Shown in pieces: positions 1-8,618 of a stretch of DNA of 64,000 nt. The position numbers were made by a program, and so were the translations under genes. Positions within the stretch are counted from its first letter, which is position 1. The number at the start of each line of letters is the position of its first letter. This DNA is from CAWGXG01 sp963826505 (GTDB lineage: Bacteria > Chloroflexota > Anaerolineae > Aggregatilineales > Aggregatilineaceae). The notes beneath the pieces were generated by a model that was not told where the DNA came from, searched no databases, and was given only the letters and a program-made list of their open reading frames with translations. The stretch covers positions 1,178,001 to 1,242,000 of the forward strand of contig CAWGXG010000007.1 of assembly GCA_963826505.1 (NCBI GenBank), in the 5' to 3' direction.

Positions 1-1
1 G

Positions 2-100
2 GTATTTTATCCCGGTATCGCGATTATGATCACGGTGCTGGCGTTCAACCTGGTGGGTGATGGGCTGCGCGATGCCCTCGACCCGCGCCTGGATCGCTGA
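2..100 (+). CDS. Peptide ABC transporter permease, C-terminal fragment
   Basis: Thirty-two codons remain, ending in TGA; the gene begins before the window. The tail reads as the last membrane helix followed by a motif like LVGDGLRDALDPRLDR, which is the usual ending of DppC/OppC-type permeases (family knowledge). It would form the membrane channel with a partner permease. Its stop codon overlaps the start of the next gene by one base, so it is translationally linked to the two oppD/oppF-type ATPases downstream. Confidence 0.85.
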   Translation, partial: VFYPGIAIMITVLAFNLVGDGLRDALDPRLDR

Positions 101-1140
101 TGGGAGCCCCGATGACACTCGATAACACTGCTTCCCGCCCAACTCCGGCTGAGGAGCCTCCTCTTCTTGAGATCAAAGACCTGCGCACGTATTTTTTCAC
201 CCGTGATGGGACGGTTAAAGCTGTAGACGGCGTCAGTCTCGACGTCCGGCGCGGCGAGATTCGCGGCATAGTGGGCGAATCGGGCTGCGGCAAAAGTATG
301 ACCGCCATGTCCGTGCTGCAATTGGTCGACAAGCCCGGCAAGATCGTATCGGGCGAAGTCTGGTTTAAGGGCGAGAATCTGCTTACCAAGTCGCGCCACG
401 AGATGACCGCCATCCGGGGCAAACAGATCGCCGTGATTTTCCAGGAGCCGAAATCATCGCTCAACCCGGTGCTGAAGGTGGGCACCCAACTGCTCGAAGT
501 GCTGCGTGTGCATCAGGACGCTGGACGTCCGGCCAAGGAGAGCGAAGGCGTCCGGATGCTGAAAGAGGTCGGGATTCCCGACCCAACCCGGCGTATCACC
601 AATTATCCGCACGAAATGTCCGGCGGTATGGCGCAGCGCGTCATGATCGCCATGGGGATGGCCTGTGCGCCCGATCTGTTGATCGCGGACGAGCCGACGA
701 CCGCGCTCGACGTGACGATCCAGGCCCAGGTGCTCGATCTGATCCGGGTTCTGCGCGACGAAAAGCAGATGACGGTGATCCTCATCACGCATGACATGGG
801 CATCGTGGCCGAGATGGCCGACGTGGTGACGGTGATGTACGCCGGGACGGCAGTCGAAGAGGCGCCAACGCTGGACCTGTTCGACGCGCCGCTGCACCCC
901 TACACGCGCGGCTTGATCGATTCGATCCCGGTCATGGGCAAAGTCAAAGATCGCCTGGAAGTGATCCCTGGCACGGTCCCCAGCCTGATCGATATGCCGC
1001 CCGGCTGCCGGTTCGCGCCGCGCTGCCGCGCGCGTGTCGAGCATAATCTGGAGCGCTGCCTGGTGGAAGAACCGCACATGATCGAATCCCAACCCGGTCA
1101 TAAGGTGCGCTGCTGGCTTTACGAGGGTGAATCGTCATGA
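100..1140 (+). CDS. Oligopeptide/dipeptide ABC transporter ATPase (OppD/DppD type)
   Basis: A cytoplasmic ATPase of 346 aa that powers peptide uptake. Walker A GESGCGKSM lies near residues 59-67, the Q-loop in IFQEPKSS, the ABC signature is SGGMAQR (more often SGGMRQR), and Walker B is LLIADEPTTALD. The C-terminal extension has the HPYTRGL motif and the PGCRFAPRC cysteine motif typical of the OppD/OppF subgroup. The ATG at 100 overlaps the permease stop; an alternative ATG at 112 is possible. The 3' end overlaps the next gene by 4 bases. Peptide, nickel or oligosaccharide substrates cannot be told apart from this gene alone. Confidence 0.93.
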   Translation: MGAPMTLDNTASRPTPAEEPPLLEIKDLRTYFFTRDGTVKAVDGVSLDVRRGEIRGIVGESGCGKSMTAMSVLQLVDKPGKIVSGEVWFKGENLLTKSRHEMTAIRGKQIAVIFQEPKSSLNPVLKVGTQLLEVLRVHQDAGRPAKESEGVRMLKEVGIPDPTRRITNYPHEMSGGMAQRVMIAMGMACAPDLLIADEPTTALDVTIQAQVLDLIRVLRDEKQMTVILITHDMGIVAEMADVVTVMYAGTAVEEAPTLDLFDAPLHPYTRGLIDSIPVMGKVKDRLEVIPGTVPSLIDMPPGCRFAPRCRARVEHNLERCLVEEPHMIESQPGHKVRCWLYEGESS

Positions 1141-2159
1141 CGCAACCCCACTATGAAAACCTGCTTGAGATTCGCGATCTGAAGGTCTATTTCGAGATCA
1201 AAGGGGGCGCGCTCAAGCGTACTATCGGCGTGGTGCAGGCGGTCGACGGCGTCAACCTGGACATCCGGCGCGGCGAGATTTTAGGGCTGGTCGGGGAATC
1301 CGGCTGCGGCAAGACCACCGTCGGACGCTCCATCCTGCGCCTGATCCCGGCGACGGCTGGCTCGGTGATGTTCGATGGCAAGGATATCTTCAGCCTCAAA
1401 CCGTCGGAACTCAAGCCGCTGCGCAGCGAGATGCAGTTGGTGTTTCAGGACCCGTACTCGTCGCTCGATCCGCGCTCGAAGGTGGGCGACATTGTGGGCG
1501 AGGGGCTGCGCGTGCACGGGATCACCGATCGCGCCGAGCGTCACGCCAAGGTACTCGAAGCGCTGAAGATGGTCGGCATGCAGGAAGAACACATGCGCCG
1601 TTTCCCGCATGAATTTTCGGGCGGACAGCGTCAGCGCATCGGGATCGCGCGCGCGCTGGTGCTCAGACCCAAGTTCATCGTATGCGACGAGCCGGTGTCC
1701 GCGCTTGACGTGTCGATTCAGTCGCAGGTGTTGAATCTGCTCAAGGATTTGCAGAAGGAACTCGACCTGACGCTGCTGTTTATCGCGCACGATATGAGCG
1801 TGGTCGAGCATCTGTGCGACCGTGTGGCGGTGATGTACCTGGGCAAGATCGCCGAAGTGGCGTCACGCGAGGAGCTGTTTGGTAATCCTCAGCACCCCTA
1901 CACGCAGGCGCTGATGTCGGCTATTCCGATCGCCGATCCCAAGATCAAACGCCAGCGCATCATCTTGCAGGGGGATCCACCCAGCCCATTGAATCCACCC
2001 TCAGGCTGCCGGTTCCATACGCGCTGTCTCGAAGCCGTGGACAAGTGCTCCAAGATTGAGCCGCCCCTGATCGACCTGGGGCGTGCGCATACGTGCGCCT
2101 GCCTGCTGCGCGAACCGTTTTCGGCGGCGGAAGAACAGTCCGCGTCTCAGCCTGCCTGA
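1137..2159 (+). CDS. Oligopeptide/dipeptide ABC transporter ATPase (OppF/DppF type)
   Basis: The second ATPase of the peptide transporter, 340 aa. Walker A GESGCGKTT is at about 53-61, the Q-loop in FQDPYSSLDP, the signature FSGGQRQ at about 160-166 and Walker B IVCDEPVSALD at about 181-191. It ends with the OppF-type HPYTQAL and SGCRFHTRC elements. It starts inside the preceding ATPase gene (ATGA overlap), so the pair is co-translated and should form the heterodimeric nucleotide-binding unit. The stop abuts the convergent btuD-type gene with no spacer and no evident terminator. Confidence 0.93.
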   Translation: MTQPHYENLLEIRDLKVYFEIKGGALKRTIGVVQAVDGVNLDIRRGEILGLVGESGCGKTTVGRSILRLIPATAGSVMFDGKDIFSLKPSELKPLRSEMQLVFQDPYSSLDPRSKVGDIVGEGLRVHGITDRAERHAKVLEALKMVGMQEEHMRRFPHEFSGGQRQRIGIARALVLRPKFIVCDEPVSALDVSIQSQVLNLLKDLQKELDLTLLFIAHDMSVVEHLCDRVAVMYLGKIAEVASREELFGNPQHPYTQALMSAIPIADPKIKRQRIILQGDPPSPLNPPSGCRFHTRCLEAVDKCSKIEPPLIDLGRAHTCACLLREPFSAAEEQSASQPA

Positions 2160-3221
2160 TCAGACCTCTTTGACTCGCTGCGCGGCCTCGCGCAGGGACG
2201 CGATCACCGCGTAAAGCGACTCGTGTTCGTGCGCGGGGCCGTGTGTGATCACCGCCCAGGTGGGACCGTCCGCGCGTTCGCACACGCTGATGCGGGCCAG
2301 TACCTCACCCGTGTGACCGGCCTCCTGCACCTGGAACCCCGCGCGCTCTAGCGCCCGGCGCGTCCACACCGTGCCCAGCCCGTCGCCCTCTAACGCCACC
2401 GTGCCATTGAACGGCATCTGGATCGAAAACGCGCCGCTCTGCCGGTCGAATACCACGCCATCCCCGCGAAACGTCGCTTCGAACGCGCCGTTGAGCACGA
2501 GGTCTTCCGGCGCGCCCGTGTAGAGCGGTCCGCCACGTGGCAGCAGCCAGATCGTGTCGGCGCTGCGCAGCGCGAGATCGAGATCGTGCGTGGAGAGCAG
2601 GATCGCGCGGCCCGTGGAGCCCGCCAGGTGGCGCAGCACGCGCATCACTTCGACGCGGTTGGGCAGATCGAGGAACGCGGTCGGTTCGTCCAGCAGCATG
2701 ACGAGCGGTTCCTGGGCCAGCGCGCGCGCAATCATGATCTTCTGGCGCTCGCCATCACTCAGCTCATTGACCGGACGCGCCGCCAGCGGACGCGCGCCAA
2801 CGGCGTCAATCGCCCAGCGGACTACCGCTTCATCGTGTTCGCTCAGCCGCCCGGTCCAGTCGGTGTAAGGGTGCCGTCCCAGGGCGACCAGCGCATAGGC
2901 CGACAGGTTGCCGACTTCCACGCGCTCGGTGAGTACGACGCTCATGCGCCGCGCCAGATCCTGCGCGTTGAGCGAGAACACATCGTCGCCGCCGAGGTGT
3001 ACGTCACCGGCCAGCGCGGACTGCATCCCGCCCAATGTGCGCATGAGGGTTGATTTGCCCGCGCCGTTGGGACCCACCAGGCAGACCAACTCGCCCGCTC
3101 GCAGGGTGACGTTCAGGTCCTGCGCCACGACTGCCGGAGTCCGCCGTCCGTGCGTGTAGCCAATGCTGAGATTGCGCGCGGTGAGTACGTCGCCGGTCAT
3201 AGCTGTGCCCTGTCCGTTCAC
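2160..3221 (-). CDS. btuD: Corrinoid/iron-siderophore family ABC ATPase with C-terminal extension (BtuD type)
   Basis: The ATPase of a FecCD-type importer, 353 aa (an internal ATG at codon 8 is also possible). Walker A GPNGAGKST is at about 50-58, an atypical signature LSDGERQ (usually LSGGE) at about 154-160, and Walker B VMLLDEP at about 174-180. After the ABC domain there are about 95 extra residues (from about 255) not found in short FecE/BtuD proteins; they look like a small alpha/beta domain of unknown role. It overlaps the permease gene upstream by 4 bases. The cobalamin riboswitch at the head of the operon makes corrinoid uptake the best assignment. Confidence 0.85.
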   Translation of the reverse strand: MNGQGTAMTGDVLTARNLSIGYTHGRRTPAVVAQDLNVTLRAGELVCLVGPNGAGKSTLMRTLGGMQSALAGDVHLGGDDVFSLNAQDLARRMSVVLTERVEVGNLSAYALVALGRHPYTDWTGRLSEHDEAVVRWAIDAVGARPLAARPVNELSDGERQKIMIARALAQEPLVMLLDEPTAFLDLPNRVEVMRVLRHLAGSTGRAILLSTHDLDLALRSADTIWLLPRGGPLYTGAPEDLVLNGAFEATFRGDGVVFDRQSGAFSIQMPFNGTVALEGDGLGTVWTRRALERAGFQVQEAGHTGEVLARISVCERADGPTWAVITHGPAHEHESLYAVIASLREAAQRVKEV

Positions 3222-4357
3222 GCGCTGAGCGCGGCCCGGTGACCGCTGCGCCGCAGGATAATCCAGGCCACGATCGGCGCGCCGATCAGCGCGGTGACGG
3301 CGTTGAGCGGCAGCACGGTCTGGCTGCCCGGCACCTGAGCGACGATGTCCGCTACCAGGGCCAGCAGCGCGCCTGACAGAACGCAGGCCGGTACCAGCAC
3401 GCGGTGATCGGAGGTGTTAAAGAGGCTGCGCGACAGATGCGGCACGGCGATCCCCAAAAAGCCGATCGGTCCGCAAAAGGCCGTCACGGTGCCGGAGAGC
3501 AGCGCCGCGCTGAGGATGATCCAGACGCGGGCGTGCCCCACGTTGAGTCCCATTGAGCGCGCGTAAGCTTCGCCCAGCAGCAGTGCATTGAGCGGTTTCG
3601 CCAGCGCGAACGACAGCGCCAGCCCGGTCAGCATGACCGGGGCCATGACGTGCAGCTGCGACCACGTCACGCCGCCGAAACTGCCGAACGTCCAGCTAAT
3701 GTACGCCTGGATGCGCTCTGAAATGCTGAAATAGAGCAGCAGACTCACGATCGCGCCGGTCGCATAGCCGATCATCAGACCGAGGATGAGCAGCGTCATA
3801 CTGCTGCGCACGTTGCGCGACGCGATCAACATGATGCCGAGTACCAGCCCGGCTCCCAGACTCGCGGCGGCGACCAGCCCGAAGTTTCCGGCCAGTCCCA
3901 GCCCAGACAACATCGAGGTCGCCGTGACGCCCGCCACGCCCACCGACAGCACGACCAGCGCCACGCCCAGGCTCGCCCCGGAATTGATCCCCAGCACAAA
4001 CGGATCGGCCAGCGAGTTGCGGAACAGCGTTTGCATTTCCAGCCCGGCGACGGCCAGCGCCGACCCGGCTAACATGGCGGTCAGGGCCTTGGGCAGCCGG
4101 AATTTGAGGATGATGGTCGCCCACGATCGGCGCGCGGGTTCCTCGCCGATCAGAATCCTGACGATCTCGCGCAGGGGAATATCGACCGAGCCAAACGTCA
4201 GACTCAGCAAGAAGACTACCGCCAGCGCCACCGCCAGGATCAGCAGGGCAGCGCGGCGGATCCCCAGGCGCGGCCAGTCGTAGTGAACGCTGGCTGGGGC
4301 AGCCGCCGGAGCGGACGGGATCGGTTTGAAGGTGATTTCGGCCATAGGCTTCGCCAT
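3218..4357 (-). CDS. btuC: Corrinoid ABC transporter permease (BtuC/FecCD family)
   Basis: A 379-aa membrane protein of the FecCD family. It has a cytoplasmic N-terminus of about 50 residues, then about ten hydrophobic helices with family motifs such as LAGSALAVAGLEMQ, the FVLGINSGASLG stretch and, near the end, GFLGIAVPHLSR. The reading frame stays open far upstream, but that stretch has no membrane-protein character. I chose the ATG at 4357 (another at 4345), which gives the usual family length plus a short N-terminal tail. It lies between btuF and btuD and should form the channel of BtuCDF. Confidence 0.87.
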   Translation of the reverse strand: MAKPMAEITFKPIPSAPAAAPASVHYDWPRLGIRRAALLILAVALAVVFLLSLTFGSVDIPLREIVRILIGEEPARRSWATIILKFRLPKALTAMLAGSALAVAGLEMQTLFRNSLADPFVLGINSGASLGVALVVLSVGVAGVTATSMLSGLGLAGNFGLVAAASLGAGLVLGIMLIASRNVRSSMTLLILGLMIGYATGAIVSLLLYFSISERIQAYISWTFGSFGGVTWSQLHVMAPVMLTGLALSFALAKPLNALLLGEAYARSMGLNVGHARVWIILSAALLSGTVTAFCGPIGFLGIAVPHLSRSLFNTSDHRVLVPACVLSGALLALVADIVAQVPGSQTVLPLNAVTALIGAPIVAWIILRRSGHRAALSA

Positions 4358-4371
4358 TAAATACTTTACCC

Positions 4372-4407
4372 CATTCCCCTTAGCCCTTTCCCTTAGGGAA
4401 GGGGTGC
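4372..4407. repeat. Imperfect palindrome in the btuF-btuC spacer
   Basis: The 158-nt spacer between btuF and btuC (4358-4515) holds an imperfect inverted repeat: CCCTTTCCC, then TTA, then GGGAAGGGG. It resembles the short G/C-run intergenic palindromes that recur in some genomes. It could limit read-through or protect the btuF 3' end. No other clear signal is visible in the spacer. Confidence 0.4.
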
Positions 4408-4515
4408 GAAAGGCACGGTCTGGGGTGATTATTCGCTTGAAACATCCATATACTCTATCGTGACGCGGGACGGCGCATCGCACACACGTGCCGTCCCGCG
4501 CGTATCCTTCACGGA

Positions 4516-5718
4516 TTATTGTAGATGGCGGTAGTACACGAACTGGTGATCGGGCAGCAGGTCCGGGTGGAAGATGGCGATCAGGTCTTCCAGCACCACG
4601 TCCGGATTGGCTATGCCGCTCTCGAAGAAATCGTTGCCGCCGTAGTCGTTCAGCCGCAGGTTGTTGGACCACACGTTGCCGTCCTGGAACGCCTTGAACT
4701 CGCCAAAGCGCTCGTCTTCGGCCAGCGCATCGTCCAGGCTCATCCACGCGCCGCCCGCGTTCACCCAGAAATCGGCGTCTCCGGCTTGCTCGAATACGGC
4801 TTCGAAAGCCAGCACCAGCGATCCACTGGAATCATCATCGGCCCACACGTAGTTCGCGCCCGCGTCGCGCAGATACTGCGCGAAATAACCCTGGCCGCCC
4901 GTCAGATACCACGTGCCCTGCCAGGGCGCGTTGACGAGAACGCTGGGATGTGTGTCGGCGGTCGCGGCGAGCTGCGTCAGGCTGTCGTAGTTGGCGGCGA
5001 GATTGTCGAAGATGGCCGCCGCGTCGGTCTCGCGGTTGTAAAACAGGGCGATGAACTTCACCCATTCCGCGCGGTTGAGCGGTGCGGTTTCCATCCAGTC
5101 GCCTTCGAGTACGACCGGCAGACCGGCTTCGATCAGCGCCGGGTGCGCGTCATAATCGAGCAGACCGGCGCTTGACGTCAGGATCAGGCTCGGATCGAGA
5201 TCGAGCATGGTCTCCACGTTGACGCCCGCGCCTTCGCCGACTTCGACCATCTTGCCCGCGTCAATCCGGGCGCGGACTTCGGGCGAGGACACGTAGGAAA
5301 AGACATCGTGTCCCACCAGATAGTCCGTCAGGCCGAGCTGGACCACGAACGGCAAGAACGTGGTGGACATCGTGACGAGCGTCGTAGCCGGGACGGGGAT
5401 CACCGTCGCGCCCTTGATCGGGTCTGGCGCGGGAGTGCCGCACTGGACCAGCACATAGGTAGCCGGGTCAGCGCCCATCCAGGGGTGCAGCACGGTCACG
5501 ACTTTGTAATTGTTGAAATATTCAACGGTGAAGTTTTCAGCCATCTGAACAGCGGTTTTTTCGGGAAAATAATCGACGCTGGGATCATACTGATCGACAC
5601 AGCCTTCACGCAGATTGGTGGCGGGGCTTTGCGCTTCGACGCTGTGACTCGCCGCAGGCAGCAAACCCACCAATACACCGGCACACAGGGCCGCTATCAC
5701 GATCGCACGCAGTTTCAT
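4516..5718 (-). CDS. btuF: Cobalamin/corrinoid-binding ABC protein (BtuF type)
   Basis: A 400-aa exported binding protein. The start at 5718 is preceded by GAGGAG about 9 nt upstream and gives a clean signal peptide (charged MKLR, then a hydrophobic stretch ending near ASHSVEAQ). The rest has the layout of the helical-backbone metal/corrinoid receptors (PF01497): an early beta-lobe, a GAGVNVETMLDLDPSLIL-like segment typical of BtuF/FepB proteins, and a C-terminal lobe. It is the first gene after the riboswitch and terminator, so it should be the most strongly corrinoid-regulated member. The ORF is open upstream of 5718, but that stretch has no signal character. Confidence 0.85.
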   Translation of the reverse strand: MKLRAIVIAALCAGVLVGLLPAASHSVEAQSPATNLREGCVDQYDPSVDYFPEKTAVQMAENFTVEYFNNYKVVTVLHPWMGADPATYVLVQCGTPAPDPIKGATVIPVPATTLVTMSTTFLPFVVQLGLTDYLVGHDVFSYVSSPEVRARIDAGKMVEVGEGAGVNVETMLDLDPSLILTSSAGLLDYDAHPALIEAGLPVVLEGDWMETAPLNRAEWVKFIALFYNRETDAAAIFDNLAANYDSLTQLAATADTHPSVLVNAPWQGTWYLTGGQGYFAQYLRDAGANYVWADDDSSGSLVLAFEAVFEQAGDADFWVNAGGAWMSLDDALAEDERFGEFKAFQDGNVWSNNLRLNDYGGNDFFESGIANPDVVLEDLIAIFHPDLLPDHQFVYYRHLQ

Positions 5719-5774
5719 TGGGGAGCATCTCCTCGAATGCATGGCGGTAATCCGGGTTGGGACCGGCATCACCT

Positions 5775-5810
5775 GGAAAACAAAAAGCCCGAACTCTCAG
5801 AGTTCGGGCT
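5775..5810 (-). terminator. Intrinsic terminator of the cobalamin-riboswitch expression platform
   Basis: On the minus strand, two 12-nt complementary arms (AGCCCGAACTCT and its complement) form a near-perfect hairpin, followed at once by TTTTTGTTTT. It lies after the riboswitch aptamer and before the btuF start. This is the expected arrangement for transcriptional shut-off when corrinoid is bound (inference from known cobalamin riboswitches). Confidence 0.9.
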
Positions 5811-5939
5811 GGTGATGTCGATGGTGCTGGCTGCCGGCAAGACAGACCCATGCGCGCGCACCGGGAAGCCGGTGCAGGGGATCGTACTTCGTCGCGCCTG
5901 GACCGTACCTCCACCCCCTCTCCGCGAGATGATGAAAGC

Positions 5940-6061
5940 AGGTAAAGGCGGGCGACCTGGCTCACTGGCACACAGGCCAGATTACAGTTGCGGGACAGCG
6001 TCGGACTTGCACCGACTTCGCCATTATGCTCCACCATCCGGGGCGAGGAGCACCTTTACCT
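5940..6061 (-). promoter_or_regulatory. Cobalamin riboswitch
   Basis: On the minus strand the closing helix P1 is formed by AGGTAAAGG (near 6061) and CCTTTACCT (near 5940). Between them are the conserved core strings AAGTCGGTGCAAGTCCGACG and CTGTCCCGCAACTGTAA, and the B12-box-like GCCAGTGAGCCAGGT. These are the diagnostic pieces of the cobalamin aptamer. At about 122 nt it is compact. A promoter lies just upstream (6096-6124) and an intrinsic terminator downstream (5775-5810), so it should control btuF-btuC-btuD by transcription attenuation. Confidence 0.93.
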
Positions 6062-6095
6062 CTACGGGCTATACGATTGGTAACGTACACTGCGC

Positions 6096-6124
6096 AGCAT
6101 ACCACCAAAGCGGGCGGGTGTCAA
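6096..6124 (-). promoter_or_regulatory. Sigma70-type promoter of the btu operon
   Basis: On the minus strand TTGACA (6119-6124), a 17-nt spacer, then TATGCT (6096-6101). This is a near-consensus housekeeping promoter with ideal spacing, about 35 nt ahead of the riboswitch. Confidence 0.8.
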
Positions 6125-6145
6125 AATGCGCCTGGGCAGTTCCGG

Positions 6146-8608
6146 CTATTCCATGACACGCAGCGTCGACGGAATATCCATTTTGCGCATGCGGCGGATG
6201 CTGAGCAGCGGCGTGAGCCCGACCACGATCACGCCCAGTCCGGCGGCCATCAGCACCGTCTGAGGCGAGATGACGACGAAAAACTTGAGATCGGCCAGCT
6301 CGACGTTCGCCCGCGAGATAAACAGGGCTTTCAGCAACCCCCAGCCGCTCACTATGCCGATCAGCGTGCCCAACACGCCGATGATGACGTTTTCCAGCAT
6401 TTGCATGCGGGTGACGGTCCGTGTGCGCAGTCCGAAGGCGAACATCGTCGCGATCTCGCGCACGCGCTCATCCACGCTGATGCTGGTCGAGTTGAACGCG
6501 ATCAGAAAGGCCAGCACGATCGCTACCGCTTCGATGATCGCCAGAATGCCGGTCATCATCTTGAGCAGGGCTTTGATCGCGTTTGAGAAGTCCGCGATGG
6601 ATTGCACCGAGGTGACTCCCGGTTGTGTCAGCAAGGCGGCCTTGATGTCATCGACCTGACGGCCCGGCGCTGGTTCGAAGATCATCAGATTGGTGACACC
6701 GTCCAGGCCCATCAGGGACGCCGCGCTGAGATCCATGTAGCTGAGCGGGCGCAGCGGGTTATTGTGAATGCCGATCACGGGTAGATCAGTTTTGACGAGG
6801 CGGAAGCTCAGGGCACCTTCGCGGCGTGGATGCTCCAACGTGATGGTATCGCCCACGCTGACACCCAGGTCTTCAGCAGCTTTCTGCGAGATGATGATGC
6901 CCGGCTCGGAATTATTGAGCTGGCCCGAAATCAGCTCCGGCACCCAGATGGCGTGCGCCATGTCATGCAGCTCAAGCGCCGTATCGATCGATGTCGTGCC
7001 GTTGGAGATCGAGCCGCCCAACAGCAGCGCCGTTTCCGACGCGGTGAACAGCGGCTGGCCATCCGACCCGGTCAGGCTGCTGAGAGCCGTCACTTCGCCA
7101 TCGCTCTGTGGGAAGAAGCGGTCCAGATCGACCAGGATACGATCCTTGCTCTCATAGCGGTAAGCATCGTCGGCGCGCTGCATCGTCCCGACGTAGCTGT
7201 CCATCGCCCCCACGATGAATGTCATCAGCATGATCGCGATCGCGATACCCAACACCGTCAGTAGGGTGCGCCAGGGCGAGCGCATGATGTTGCGCAGCGG
7301 CATCTGCGTGAAGCTGCGACCCGGCAGGTGCAGCCGGTTGGCGAGCTGGTTTAGCCCGCCGCCCTTCGCCACTAAATAGCCGGACCGGATGGCGTCGACC
7401 GGCGCGACGCGCACCGCGCGCCAGACCGGGAGTAGCGTCGCGAGGAACGGCAACGCCACGCCCAGGATCACGGCCCGGACGTAGGCGGGCATGTAAAACT
7501 TGATGTCCCAATACGGGAGCGGCACCAACTCTTTGAGCGCCATGGCGAACAGCTTGCTCAGCAGCAGTCCCACGATCATCCCAAAGACCGTGCCCAGCAG
7601 CGCGATCTGAAGCCCGACCAGCATCGGACGAAACGCGATCCAGCGGCGCGGCAGTCCCAGCGCCATCCCGACGCCGATCTCGCGCCGTTGGGCTTCGACC
7701 ATGCGGCCCACCAGGTTGAAGGCCCCCATCGCCGCGCCGACCAGGAACAGCATCGCCATGATGTTCCACATCCACTGATCGCCGGCAGCGTCCGAATACA
7801 GCCCGGCGTAGACCGGGTCGTCTTCGCGCAGAGTGAAGGTCACGCCCGTGTCGGGGAAGGCACTGGCCATGCGCGCGGTCATCGCCGCCTGGACAGCGGC
7901 GCGATCGGCGGTCGGATCGACTGTCACTACCACGTCATTCACCAACCCGGCGCGGTCGGCTAGCTTTTGCGCGGTGGCCAAAGGCACGAACAGTACCGCG
8001 AAATCCGTTTCGCCGAAGTAGTTGCCGGTGTCTGGCATGATCATGAAGTATTCTGGCGATTGGCCCTCGCCCACGAAATCCAGTGAGACGTTGCCGCTGA
8101 CGCGAATCGGATCGCCCGGCGTGAGCCCGTAATGTTTGGCGAACTTGTATTCGACGACCGCTACATCTTGCCCGGAGTCCGCCGGGGTCAGGTTGCGCCC
8201 GTAACCGTCGGTGATCGCGATCTGGTTGACGGATGGACCGCCGTCGCGCACGTCCACGCCGACGATGCGGCCCCGAACCAGAATTGTCTTGCCCTCGTGA
8301 GATGCATCGACCAGGGTCGGCACGATCAGGCGCGTGTTGATGGCCGTAATGCCGGGGATGTCGCTCAGCGCCGCGAGTAGATCGTCCCCGTTGGTGTAGC
8401 TGCCGTCGGCCATTTCCATTTTGATATCGTACATGTGCAGCCGCGTGTAACTGAGATCATACGACGCGATACGCCATGTCTTTTGGCCGCCCAGGCCCGC
8501 GAAGACTCCGGTTCCCAGGGCGATGATCAGCGCGATCGCCACGACCTGCACCCAGCGCGAACGCAGATCGCGCCAGGACCAACGCAGCCATAATTGCGAG
8601 TTATTCAT
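6146..8608 (-). CDS. FtsX-like ABC transporter permease (MacB/LolE superfamily)
   Basis: An 820-aa membrane protein. It starts with an N-terminal helix (after LRSRWVQVVAIALIIALG), followed by a large extracytoplasmic MacB_PCD-type domain, then two FtsX-type membrane blocks of three to four helices. The last block ends the protein near residue 815. The start at 8608 is preceded by AAGGGGGCGGGC and gives a short cytoplasmic lead; the frame is open a little further upstream. The cognate ATPase gene ends 10 nt upstream. Such pairs move lipids, lipoproteins or peptides, or act mechanically on the envelope; the substrate is unknown. Confidence 0.88.
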   Translation of the reverse strand: MNNSQLWLRWSWRDLRSRWVQVVAIALIIALGTGVFAGLGGQKTWRIASYDLSYTRLHMYDIKMEMADGSYTNGDDLLAALSDIPGITAINTRLIVPTLVDASHEGKTILVRGRIVGVDVRDGGPSVNQIAITDGYGRNLTPADSGQDVAVVEYKFAKHYGLTPGDPIRVSGNVSLDFVGEGQSPEYFMIMPDTGNYFGETDFAVLFVPLATAQKLADRAGLVNDVVVTVDPTADRAAVQAAMTARMASAFPDTGVTFTLREDDPVYAGLYSDAAGDQWMWNIMAMLFLVGAAMGAFNLVGRMVEAQRREIGVGMALGLPRRWIAFRPMLVGLQIALLGTVFGMIVGLLLSKLFAMALKELVPLPYWDIKFYMPAYVRAVILGVALPFLATLLPVWRAVRVAPVDAIRSGYLVAKGGGLNQLANRLHLPGRSFTQMPLRNIMRSPWRTLLTVLGIAIAIMLMTFIVGAMDSYVGTMQRADDAYRYESKDRILVDLDRFFPQSDGEVTALSSLTGSDGQPLFTASETALLLGGSISNGTTSIDTALELHDMAHAIWVPELISGQLNNSEPGIIISQKAAEDLGVSVGDTITLEHPRREGALSFRLVKTDLPVIGIHNNPLRPLSYMDLSAASLMGLDGVTNLMIFEPAPGRQVDDIKAALLTQPGVTSVQSIADFSNAIKALLKMMTGILAIIEAVAIVLAFLIAFNSTSISVDERVREIATMFAFGLRTRTVTRMQMLENVIIGVLGTLIGIVSGWGLLKALFISRANVELADLKFFVVISPQTVLMAAGLGVIVVGLTPLLSIRRMRKMDIPSTLRVME

Positions 8609-8618
8609 GCCCGCCCCC

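Noticed and set aside
3218..4747. Start of the BtuC frame at 4747 giving 509 residues
   Set aside because: The upstream 130 codons are Arg-rich, have no hydrophobic character and overlap the btuF 3' end; the ATG at 4357 gives the normal family length.
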